A stretch of 44,773 nt of DNA from a virus: positions 1-44,773 of IMG/VR virus record IMGVR_UViG_3300031576_000105; one strand, 5' to 3'. Positions within the stretch are counted from its first letter, which is position 1, and each line of letters begins with the position of its first letter. The notes below the pieces were generated by a model. It had not been told where the DNA came from and made no database searches. It worked only from the letters and a program-made list of their open reading frames with translations. The position numbers were made by a program, and so were the translations under genes. This document shows, piece by piece, positions 33,722 to 38,347 of the stretch.

Positions 33722-33792
33722 TAAGGTTAGTGGGTACTGCCCCCACATCTCTTGCTTGAGAAGCAAGCGAACTACTACTATTCGATAACCTC
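33722..33792 (-). tRNA. tRNA-Glu(CUC)
   Basis: Acceptor GAGGTTA/TAACCTT, loop TTCTCAA, perfect CTTGC/GCAAG stem, T-arm GTGGG-GGCAGTA-CCCAC with a non-canonical loop. Reads GAG. Confidence 0.83.
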
Positions 33793-33793
33793 G

Positions 33794-33864
33794 TCCATAA
33801 TGATGGAATCGAACCACCGTAACTAAAGTATCAGTTTAGTATTCTTCCATTAAATTAATTATGG
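33794..33864 (-). tRNA. tRNA-Ile(GAU)
   Basis: Perfect acceptor CCATAAT/ATTATGG, loop CTGATAC, stem CTAAA/TTTAG, T-loop TTCGATT. Reads AUY. Confidence 0.9.
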
Positions 33865-33865
33865 G

Positions 33866-33936
33866 TAGGAATGGAGGGTAATGCTCCCCCGTCCGAGAGG
33901 TATAAGCTCTCCGTTCTGCTTTTAAACTACATTCCT
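33866..33936 (-). tRNA. tRNA-Ile(UAU)
   Basis: Acceptor AGGAATG/CATTCCT, loop CTTATAC, stem GAGAG/CTCTC, T-loop AGCATTA (non-canonical). UAU reads AUA directly, avoiding the lysidine modification needed by CAU-type Ile tRNAs. Confidence 0.85.
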
Positions 33937-33940
33937 AATG

Positions 33941-34014
33941 TCGGTATAGCTGGAGTTGAACCAGCACTTTATGATTTTTGAAATCATTGTGTCTACCAGT
34001 TGCACCATATACCG
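33941..34014 (-). tRNA. tRNA-Leu(CAA), short variable arm
   Basis: Perfect acceptor CGGTATA/TATACCG, loop TTCAAAA, T-arm GCTGG-TTCAACT-CCAGC. The D-arm carries GGTAGACAC as in leucine tRNAs, but the variable region is only 5 nt. Reads UUG. Confidence 0.85.
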
Positions 34015-34018
34015 ATTG

Positions 34019-34091
34019 TCCGCCTAGCTAGATTCGAACTAGCACTTGAGTGGTTTTAAATCACTTGCCTCTACCGTTGGGCTAAAGGCGG
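34019..34091 (-). tRNA. tRNA-Leu(UAA), short variable arm
   Basis: Acceptor CCGCCTT/TAGGCGG with one mismatch, loop TTTAAAA, T-arm GCTAG-TTCGAAT-CTAGC, variable region of 5 nt. Its 5' end lies 2 nt from the RNase P RNA 3' end. Reads UUR. Confidence 0.85.
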
Positions 34092-34093
34092 AT

Positions 34094-34337
34094 ATTGTGT
34101 CTATAAGCGGGATTCTGTTTTAGACGAAATTTACCTTGATTTAATGTCGCCATTAAATTCTTTGCAGTTCTCCAGTTTCCTGGCACGACTTTGCACTCTC
34201 GTAAATATTTTGCCGTTTCACCCGAACTAAATCGGTTCGTCACTGTTCGCAATTCGCATCTTACGATGGACAGGTGTTACCTGCTACGAAATTGAGTGTC
34301 CCGACTTTCCTCTCCGTGAAGTATCGTCCGACACAAT
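34094..34337 (-). ncRNA. rnpB: RNase P RNA (phage-encoded, compact type A-like)
   Basis: A 244-nt catalytic RNA that removes 5' leaders from tRNA precursors together with a protein subunit, here presumably the host's. Conserved regions are clear in order: GAGAGGAAAGTCGGGAC (CR I), AGCAGGTAACACCTG, GGGTGAAACGGC (CR II-III), AAGGTAAAT (the L15 GGU that binds tRNA CCA) and ACAGAATCCCGCTTATAG (CR V). P1 is a perfect 8-bp ATTGTGTC/GACACAAT; P2 is GACGA/TCGTC. In P4, CGGGA pairs with TCCCG where E. coli has CCGGG/CCCGG, a compensatory change that argues for selection. It is about 130 nt shorter than the E. coli RNA. It sits 1-2 nt from the flanking tRNAs, so RNase P cleavage of tRNA-Leu would release its own 3' end. 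Confidence 0.94.
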
Positions 34338-34338
34338 G

Positions 34339-34412
34339 TGCTATGACGTGGAGTTGAACCACAACCTTCTGTTTTTCAGACAGATGTGCAGATACCGCTA
34401 CACCATCAGAGC
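34339..34412 (-). tRNA. tRNA-Phe(GAA)
   Basis: Acceptor GCTCTGA/TCATAGC with one mismatch, loop CTGAAAA, stem TCTGT/ACAGA, T-loop TTCAACT. Lies 1 nt upstream (in transcription) of the RNase P RNA. Confidence 0.87.
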
Positions 34413-34416
34413 ATTG

Positions 34417-34488
34417 AGCTATATAGTGGAATCGAACCACTCCGTGTCCGCTTTGCAGGCGGATGCCTTACCATTTGGCTAATATAGC
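34417..34488 (-). tRNA. tRNA-Cys(GCA)
   Basis: Perfect acceptor GCTATAT/ATATAGC, loop CTGCAAA, stem TCCGC/GCGGA, T-loop TTCGATT. The discriminator is U, as required for CysRS. Confidence 0.92.
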
Positions 34489-34537
34489 AATCAGGGTTTT
34501 TTTCACGATTGTAAAAACACGCCTGCAAAAAACGCTG

Positions 34538-34608
34538 AGCCTCATCTGTGAATCGAACACAGGTAGATAGTTTACAAAACTATTGTTCTGCCACTGAACT
34601 AACAAGGC
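34538..34608 (-). tRNA. tRNA-Thr(UGU)
   Basis: Acceptor GCCTTGT/ATGAGGC, loop TTTGTAA, stem ATAGT/ACTAT, T-loop TTCGATT. The only Thr tRNA of the set. About 50 nt without features separate it from the Cys gene. Confidence 0.88.
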
Positions 34609-34609
34609 G

Positions 34610-34679
34610 TTGCGGGTACGAGTTTCGCACTCATCTATCAGGCTTATGAGACCCAATTCATCACTAGATGAAACCCACA
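34610..34679 (-). tRNA. tRNA-Met(CAU), atypical
   Basis: Acceptor TGTGGGT/ACCCGCA, loop CTCATAA (canonical Met). The anticodon stem is made of weak wobble pairs, the D-arm is very short (CATC/GATG) with no GG, and the T-loop is TGCGAAA. The first pair is U-A, unlike typical initiator tRNA. It is the only CAU gene found. Confidence 0.72.
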
Positions 34680-34681
34680 GG

Positions 34682-34752
34682 TGAATCTGAATGGAATCGA
34701 ACCATTGTGGACTGTTTAAAAGACAGCTATAATACCATTATATTACAGATTC
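34682..34752 (-). tRNA. tRNA-Lys(UUU)
   Basis: Perfect acceptor GAATCTG/CAGATTC, loop CTTTTAA, T-arm AATGG-TTCGATT-CCATT. One mismatch in the anticodon stem. Confidence 0.87.
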
Positions 34753-34778
34753 AAAACATAAATTGTCAAAGAAACTTG

Positions 34779-34851
34779 GGTGTTATGAGAGATTCGAACT
34801 CTCGATAATTCCTTCACAGGGAACTGTGTTACCAACTACACCAATATCACC
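34779..34851 (-). tRNA. tRNA-His(GUG)
   Basis: Acceptor GTGATAT/ATAACAC with one mismatch, loop CTGTGAA, T-loop TTCGAAT. An extra G at position -1 faces C73, the His identity pair. Confidence 0.9.
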
Positions 34852-34867
34852 ATATTAATTTCTTTCT

Positions 34868-34940
34868 ATACGCCATAGACATTCTTTCGAACGAAGGTGG
34901 TTGGCGAGACCATTCCATTAACTACTTCATCCCGTAACAG
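34868..34940 (-). pseudogene. Degenerate tRNA-like element (CGC in loop)
   Basis: GGT-CTCGCCA-ACC resembles an anticodon arm (CGC, Ala-type) and TTCGAAA a T-loop, but the T stem is only 3 bp and no acceptor stem longer than 4 bp forms. Either a decayed tRNA gene or a tRNA with an unusual fold. Edges are approximate. Confidence 0.35.
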
Positions 34941-34953
34941 GACTTTTCATCTG

Positions 34954-35024
34954 CGACTCTACCGAGAATTGCACTCGGACTCCTTCCGTGACAGGGAAGC
35001 GTGATTCTATTTCACCATAAAGTC
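34954..35024 (-). tRNA. tRNA-Asp(GUC)
   Basis: Acceptor GACTTTA/TAGAGTC, loop CTGTCAC, stem CTTCC/GGAAG, discriminator G as expected for Asp. T-loop TGCAATT is non-canonical. Confidence 0.88.
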
Positions 35025-35028
35025 ATTG

Positions 35029-35099
35029 CTCATCGGCTTGGAATCGAACCAAGATTTAATGATTAACAGTCAATCGTAATACCATTATACCACTGATGA
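35029..35099 (-). tRNA. tRNA-Asn(GUU)
   Basis: Acceptor TCATCAG/CCGATGA (6 of 7 pairs), loop CTGTTAA, discriminator G as expected for Asn, T-arm CTTGG-TTCGATT-CCAAG. One mismatch in the anticodon stem. Confidence 0.86.
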
Positions 35100-35104
35100 G
35101 TATT

Positions 35105-35122
35105 CTGGGGTATACACCCCAG
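35105..35122. promoter_or_regulatory. Strong intercistronic hairpin
   Basis: CTGGGGT and ACCCCAG pair around a 4-nt loop. No T-run on the transcribed strand, so a processing or stabilising element is more likely than a terminator. Confidence 0.55.
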
Positions 35123-35124
35123 TG

Positions 35125-35196
35125 TGAGCCGAGAAGGAGTCGAACCTTCATTTAATAGTTTCGAAGACTATTGTACTTCCTTTATACTATCAGCCC
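35125..35196 (-). tRNA. tRNA-Arg(UCG)
   Basis: Acceptor GGGCTGA/TCGGCTC, loop CTTCGAA, stem ATAGT/ACTAT, T-loop TTCGACT. A UCG anticodon (not the usual A/inosine-34 ACG) would read CGN by superwobble. Confidence 0.88.
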
Positions 35197-35197
35197 G

Positions 35198-35269
35198 TTC
35201 GGGAAATTGGATTCGAACCGCATATTTCTTGGTTCAGAGCCAAGCGTACTACCATTATACGATTCCCGA
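35198..35269 (-). tRNA. tRNA-Gln(CUG), weak T stem
   Basis: Perfect acceptor TCGGGAA/TTCCCGA, loop CTCTGAA, stem CTTGG/CCAAG. The T stem keeps only two pairs around TTCGAAT, so it may be partly decayed. Confidence 0.78.
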
Positions 35270-35292
35270 ATATTATCGCTATTACTAGCTTG

Positions 35293-35363
35293 TTGCGAAA
35301 TTTGGACTCGAACCAAAATTAAATGTTTCAAAGACATTCTTCCTACCCTTAGAAGACTTCGCA
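35293..35363 (-). tRNA. tRNA-Gln(UUG)
   Basis: Acceptor TGCGAAG/TTTCGCA, loop CTTTGAA, stem AATGT/ACATT, T-arm TTTGG-TTCGAGT-CCAAA. Confidence 0.88.
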
Positions 35364-35379
35364 ATATTTAAAAGAACAG

Positions 35380-35450
35380 TCAAGATAGGGGGATTCGAAC
35401 CCTCGCAACAAAGTCCCAAACTTTGCGTGCTACCACTACACTATATCCTG
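35380..35450 (-). tRNA. tRNA-Pro(UGG)
   Basis: Acceptor CAGGATA/TATCTTG, loop TTTGGGA, stem CAAAG/CTTTG, T-loop TTCGAAT. The only Pro tRNA. A short T-arm-like fragment at 35451-35478 next to it may be a remnant of another tRNA. Confidence 0.88.
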
Positions 35451-35478
35451 TGATGGGCGGAATTGCATCCGACCCTTG

Positions 35479-35550
35479 TGCAACGCTTGGGACTTGAACC
35501 CAACTTCTCTGCTTGGAAGGCAGACGTGTCGCCATCTACACTTGCGATGC
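35479..35550 (-). tRNA. tRNA-Gly(UCC)
   Basis: Acceptor GCATCGC/GCGTTGC (one mismatch), loop CTTCCAA, stem TCTGC/GCAGA, T-arm TTGGG-TTCAAGT-CCCAA. The only Gly tRNA, so UCC must read GGN. Confidence 0.87.
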
Positions 35551-35556
35551 TTTCAT

Positions 35557-35645
35557 CCGATGGTCTACAGTTTTGCTAGACAGTTCCCCGTCGGAAACTA
35601 TCCGTGAATCACTTGACCGTGAGGGGAGTTTCCTCCCACCATCGG
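35557..35645 (-). ncRNA. Five-helix tRNA-like RNA with UCA in a loop
   Basis: 89 nt that fold as a class II cloverleaf: closing stem CCGATGG/CCATCGG, GGGAG-GAAA-CTCCC (D-arm position), TCAC-GGTCAA-GTGA (anticodon position), CGGA-TAGTT-TCCG (variable arm) and GTCTA/TAGAC (T-arm position). Compared with real tRNAs, the anticodon loop has 6 nt and the T-loop is not of TTC type. The short D loop and long variable arm recall tRNA-Sec, but U33 is missing. Could also be an unrelated structured RNA. Confidence 0.5.
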
Positions 35646-35649
35646 AATG

Positions 35650-35718
35650 CAAGCTCATACAGAATCGAACTGTATCATAGGCGTTTGGAGTGCCTTTTGC
35701 TACCATAGCATTGAACTT
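35650..35718 (-). tRNA. tRNA-Trp(CCA)
   Basis: Perfect acceptor AAGTTCA/TGAGCTT, loop CTCCAAA, discriminator G as expected for Trp, T-arm TACAG-TTCGATT-CTGTA. Very short D-arm (GCTA-TGG-TAGC). Its 5' end overlaps the HNH stop codon by 2 nt. Confidence 0.85.
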
Positions 35719-36058
35719 ATTTATACCCTAATTGTTTTGCAGTTCTAACTCGATGACAATTAGCACAAACAACATCACATTTTTTAATTTCTTCCTGCAA
35801 TTTCTTCCAACTTCCCCTCATAATCCTTGAATTTATGCTCCCGAGTTTTTGTTTCTGGTCTCGGTGGTCAAAATCCATAACATAAGAAGGATATTTAATA
35901 TTACAATCATTACAAGGAACATCTTTGATAGATTTAAGGTATACCCTCATCCTATCTTTTTTTATTTCATTATTACGATAATATTGCTCCCTATTATTTT
36001 CATAATGTTTTCTACGAGCAATCCTGGCTCTTTCATCATCTTTGTTTTTGTATGCCAT
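35717..36058 (-). CDS. Free-standing HNH endonuclease inside the tRNA array
   Basis: 113 residues: a long basic helical N-terminus (RIARRKHYENNREQYYRNN), CNDC near residue 49, the catalytic MDFDHRDQK near 66, and VVCANCHRVRTAKQ at the C-terminus. It lies between tRNA-Trp and tRNA-Ala, and has its own extended -10 promoter with ATG exactly 6 nt downstream. tRNA genes are common targets of homing endonucleases, so it may have inserted here and could help spread the array. Confidence 0.87.
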   Translation of the reverse strand: MAYKNKDDERARIARRKHYENNREQYYRNNEIKKDRMRVYLKSIKDVPCNDCNIKYPSYVMDFDHRDQKQKLGSINSRIMRGSWKKLQEEIKKCDVVCANCHRVRTAKQLGYK

Positions 36059-36064
36059 TGTATA

Positions 36065-36093
36065 ATTATAGCATATCTAAAGATAAAATCAAA
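36065..36093 (-). promoter_or_regulatory. Leaderless promoter for HNH gene
   Basis: TTTGAT at 36088-36093 (minus sense), a 17-nt spacer and extended TGCTATAAT with hexamer at 36065-36070. The ATG is 6 nt downstream. Confidence 0.8.
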
Positions 36094-36109
36094 GCTTTGG
36101 ATTCCCGTG

Positions 36110-36181
36110 TGGACCGTAACGGTTATGCTCCGTTGCTTGCTCATTGCAAATGAGCTGTGCTACTATTATCACTAACAGCCC
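36110..36181 (-). tRNA. tRNA-Ala(UGC)
   Basis: Acceptor GGGCTGT pairs with ACGGTCC and has the G3-U70 wobble, the universal Ala identity element. Loop TTTGCAA, stem GCTCA/TGAGC, T-arm AACGG-AGCATAA-CCGTT with the same odd T-loop type as the Glu and Ile genes. It overlaps the end of the ORF at 36141-36527. Confidence 0.88.
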
Positions 36182-36527
36182 TAATTTCTCCCATTAACCA
36201 ACCACTAAAGTTTTCTTTCCTATTACTCTTATCTCTTCCTATTGATAAGATGTAATATAAATCTTTTGTTGGAATATGAGCCAACATAACACAAAAAGAT
36301 TTAATACTTCTAGTCTTTAAGTGTATCTTGGTTTTCTTGAACTCTTGTATTTTTAAAGGACTTGCCTTATACCTATTTTCCCTTAACCACTTTACATATC
36401 TTTTCCAGTTTTCTTTTCTGGTGGATTCTCTATAAAATCCGTAAACTTCATCTAACACTTCTCCACGTTCTGACCGAAACTTCGGAGTATTATCTTTGGG
36501 CTTTAATAATTCTCCCATGGAAAGCAT
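36141..36527 (-). CDS. Hypothetical early protein, first of the RNA operon
   Basis: 128 residues from the ATG at 36527, chosen because it lies 6 nt after TATACT; the ATG at 36533 would abut the -10 box. Basic and helical, with no recognised family. The last 13 codons and the TGA lie inside the tRNA-Ala gene, so the protein gene and the tRNA operon are fused in one transcript. It may be involved in tRNA handling or be merely co-transcribed. Confidence 0.6.
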   Translation of the reverse strand: MLSMGELLKPKDNTPKFRSERGEVLDEVYGFYRESTRKENWKRYVKWLRENRYKASPLKIQEFKKTKIHLKTRSIKSFCVMLAHIPTKDLYYILSIGRDKSNRKENFSGWLMGEIRAVSDNSSTAHLQ

Positions 36528-36533
36528 AGACAT

Positions 36534-36579
36534 AGTATATACCTATCTTTCCAAAAGTCAAACCTCTAACTGTGGATAA
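36534..36579 (-). promoter_or_regulatory. DnaA-box leaderless promoter of the tRNA operon
   Basis: Perfect TTATCCACA at 36571-36579 (minus sense), 8 nt, TTTGAC at 36557-36562, a 17-nt spacer and TATACT at 36534-36539. It drives the 128-residue ORF and most likely the tRNA/RNase P block behind it. Confidence 0.85.
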
Positions 36580-36585
36580 CTAATG

Positions 36586-36661
36586 CCACCGACAGAAAAT
36601 CCGCTAAGAACAATAGTCTCAAACGGATTCCTGCTTAGTCCTAAGTGTCAATGCACTAAAC
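36586..36661 (-). ncRNA. Structured early leader or small RNA
   Basis: Begins at a strong promoter (36668-36696) and has a hairpin AATCCG/CGGATT (36598-36603 with 36624-36629), extended by CAG/CTG beyond a bulge, and AGTG/CACT at 36644-36657. No ORF of note. It precedes the DnaA-box promoter of the tRNA operon, so it may be a separate small RNA or an alternative leader. Confidence 0.45.
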
Positions 36662-36667
36662 ATATAT

Positions 36668-36696
36668 ATTATACCACAGATGTAAAATAAAGACAA
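36668..36696 (-). promoter_or_regulatory. Promoter, extended -10, no DnaA box
   Basis: TTGTCT at 36691-36696 (minus sense), a 17-nt spacer and extended TGGTATAAT with hexamer at 36668-36673. Reads towards the tRNA operon. Confidence 0.72.
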
Positions 36697-36733
36697 CTTT
36701 GACAAAGATTTTGATTTGTATTGTAACTTTATT

Positions 36734-36777
36734 TTATCCACATTTGTCTTTGCCTTTACAAAAGACTATGTTATACT
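36734..36777 (+). promoter_or_regulatory. DnaA-box promoter, rightward
   Basis: Perfect TTATCCACA at 36734-36742, 6 nt, TTTGCC at 36749-36754, a 17-nt spacer and TATACT at 36772-36777. It is back-to-back with the leftward promoter at 36668, making 36.6-36.8 kb the divergent control region between the two gene arms. Confidence 0.75.
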
Positions 36778-36890
36778 TCTTTTGTCCTGGGGGGTTTAAG
36801 TGGGGGACATAAATACGCCACTAACCGTTAAGCAAAGTCCGAAACCGAAGCGAAGCGAAAAGCTTAACTCTCATCCAATTAGTTTGGCTT
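36778..36890 (+). ncRNA. Candidate small RNA from divergent region
   Basis: No ATG of use follows the promoter before the HNH promoter. GTTAAGC (36827-36833) pairs with GCTTAAC (36862-36868), and GTCC/GGAC pairs further upstream. Purine-rich loop with CGAAGCGAAGCGAA repeats. No clear terminator. Could be the leader of an unannotated product or a small RNA. Confidence 0.4.
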
Positions 36891-36917
36891 TGCCTTTTTA
36901 CCCACTTATGGTATAAT
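36889..36917 (+). promoter_or_regulatory. Leaderless promoter for HNH gene
   Basis: TTTGCC at 36889-36894, a 17-nt spacer and extended TGGTATAAT with hexamer at 36912-36917. The ATG lies 6 nt downstream. Confidence 0.8.
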
Positions 36918-36923
36918 GGGGGT

Positions 36924-37241
36924 ATGAATAATAAAAGGCTAGAGTGTAGTTTTGTGGGGTGTAAAAAACTTGGAAGAAACAAGGGTTCGTATAAAGGTAA
37001 AACACGTTACGACCATTTATGCGAAATCCACCACAGATTACGATGCCATCCTGACAACCCAAGTGGTAATTTATATTATTGGAAGAAACTAATAGAAAAT
37101 ACCAAATGTGAGAAGTGTGGTTGGGATAAAGCACCCTGTGATAGACATAGAATAAATCCTAAATTAGGATATGTGCGTGAAAATGTAAAAATTCTTTGTC
37201 CAAATTGTCACAGACTTGAAGAAATGAAAAAGCGAAACTAA
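36924..37241 (+). CDS. Free-standing HNH endonuclease
   Basis: 105 residues: a zinc-finger-like N-terminus (ECSFVGC, LCEIHHRLRCHP), CEKC near residue 63, the CDRHRINP catalytic segment near 72-79, and ILCPNCHRLEEMKKRN at the end. It lies at the start of the rightward early arm and is expressed from its own leaderless promoter. Probably a mobile homing nuclease. Confidence 0.86.
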   Translation: MNNKRLECSFVGCKKLGRNKGSYKGKTRYDHLCEIHHRLRCHPDNPSGNLYYWKKLIENTKCEKCGWDKAPCDRHRINPKLGYVRENVKILCPNCHRLEEMKKRN

Positions 37242-37334
37242 TAACTCAAATGCTAATGCTTTGGGGGAGGGGGGCTGTCCAAAGTCCTCAACCTCTGCGA
37301 AGCAACAAATTTATAAATAAAAGAATAGGGTCGA

Positions 37335-37496
37335 ATGATTGATATAAAGATAGTAAATGAGTTAATAAAAGGAAGAATAGAATATATTGGCGAAATGTAT
37401 TCAAAATTTATTCAAGAAGAGAGTAAAGAAAGAACTCATCCAATAGATTTTAAAAATTTCATTATTTGGGATTTAGAAAAAGGTTTAAAACTTTGA
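37335..37496 (+). CDS. Small hypothetical protein
   Basis: 53 residues, helical and charged (MIDIKIVNELIKGRIEYIGE start), ending in TGA. Followed by a terminator, which fits an independent unit after the HNH gene. No family recognised. The preceding 90 bases (37242-37334) show a G-rich run but no other feature. Confidence 0.5.
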   Translation: MIDIKIVNELIKGRIEYIGEMYSKFIQEESKERTHPIDFKNFIIWDLEKGLKL

Positions 37497-37532
37497 TTTT
37501 TTTACATTGGTTTAAAATGGTCTGCAAGAAAG

Positions 37533-37553
37533 ACACCCATAGAGGTGTTTTTT
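37533..37553 (+). terminator. Rho-independent terminator
   Basis: ACACC (37533-37537) pairs with GGTGT (37544-37548), followed by a T-run. It isolates the next DnaA-box promoter. Confidence 0.75.
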
Positions 37554-37556
37554 CTT

Positions 37557-37600
37557 TTATCCACAGTTTAGCTTGACTTTTTTATGGGAAGGTATATACT
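37557..37600 (+). promoter_or_regulatory. DnaA-box leaderless promoter
   Basis: Perfect TTATCCACA at 37557-37565, 7 nt, TTGACT at 37573-37578, a 16-nt spacer and TATACT at 37595-37600. The ATG is exactly 6 nt downstream. Confidence 0.85.
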
Positions 37601-37606
37601 ATTTAT

Positions 37607-37822
37607 ATGACCCAACGTGAAAAGGTTTTAGATGCCCTACAAGCACATATTGGAGAATGGATAAGCGGACAATTTTTTCTCCGCAATTTATATCTATCAC
37701 AATACCACGCAAGAATTTTTGAACTCCAAAGAGAGGGTTATAAAATTGAGGCAAGTGATTTTGTAGACGATTTTGGGTTTAAAAGTTATAGGTTATTACC
37801 AGAACAACTAACATTATTATGA
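37607..37822 (+). CDS. Winged-helix/HTH DNA-binding protein
   Basis: 71 residues with the pattern of small phage HTH proteins: a first helix (MTQREKVLDALQAH), a turn with WISGQFFL, and a recognition-type helix YLSQYHARIFELQREGY followed by a wing (IEASDF). It is likely a transcriptional regulator or origin-binding protein. It is leaderless and overlaps the next gene by 4 nt (ATGA). It is the best regulator candidate in the genome. Confidence 0.72.
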   Translation: MTQREKVLDALQAHIGEWISGQFFLRNLYLSQYHARIFELQREGYKIEASDFVDDFGFKSYRLLPEQLTLL

Positions 37823-38292
37823 AAACTTGGGTTATACCCGATACCCATTTTGGTCATCGGAAGTTAGAAGAATATTGTCGCATTACAAATTTTGAGAATT
37901 TAATTTTCAAAAACTTAAAGCAAATACAACCTGGTGATGTAGTTATTCACTTGGGAGATTTTTGTATTGGAGATGATGTCAAATGGCACGATTCTTGGAA
38001 TAAGATTTTAATGAATTGCAGACTAATTTTAGTTAAAGGAAACCACGACAAGAAATCAAACAAGTGGTATTATGAGCACGGCTGGGACTTTGTGTGTGAT
38101 AAACTTTCAGACCATTTCTTTGGACAATATCTAACATTATCTCACGAGCCGATTGAGGGAGTACAGAATCTAAATATACACGGGCATACTCACGGAAACG
38201 CTCACCGAGACTTTGAGCATAAGGACTTTTATACAAAAAACCATTTTGAATTAGCCCTAGAAACCAATGGATGTAAGCCAGAATTGATATAG
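37819..38292 (+). CDS. Metallophosphoesterase (calcineurin-like)
   Basis: 157 residues with the motif set of the family: PDTHFGH (D8, H10), HLGDFCIGDD (near 46), VKGNHDKKS (near 73-79), a central LSHEP and HGHTHGNAHR (near 118-127). These coordinate two metal ions. Substrates in the family include phosphodiesters, nucleotides and RNA ends, so a role in nucleic-acid or nucleotide metabolism, including RNA 2',3'-cyclic ends, is possible. Co-expressed with the HTH gene. Confidence 0.85.
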   Translation: MKTWVIPDTHFGHRKLEEYCRITNFENLIFKNLKQIQPGDVVIHLGDFCIGDDVKWHDSWNKILMNCRLILVKGNHDKKSNKWYYEHGWDFVCDKLSDHFFGQYLTLSHEPIEGVQNLNIHGHTHGNAHRDFEHKDFYTKNHFELALETNGCKPELI

Positions 38293-38296
38293 GAAG

Positions 38297-38341
38297 TTAT
38301 CCACAGGTGGGCTTTGACAAACAAAAAGGCTAGTGTAGAAT
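38297..38341 (+). promoter_or_regulatory. DnaA-box leaderless promoter for fic
   Basis: Perfect TTATCCACA at 38297-38305, 7 nt, TTTGAC at 38313-38318, a 17-nt spacer and TAGAAT at 38336-38341. The ATG is exactly 6 nt downstream. The box and following bases repeat the sequence at the 31.5 kb promoter. Confidence 0.87.
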
Positions 38342-38347
38342 AAAGAG

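Noticed and set aside
33071-35371. Open frames of about 60-110 codons in the tRNA array
   Set aside because: They run across tRNA genes and the RNase P RNA and have no protein-like features.
35451-35478. Additional tRNA fragment
   Set aside because: There is a possible T-arm-like hairpin, but no room for a full tRNA between Pro and Gly genes; at most a remnant.
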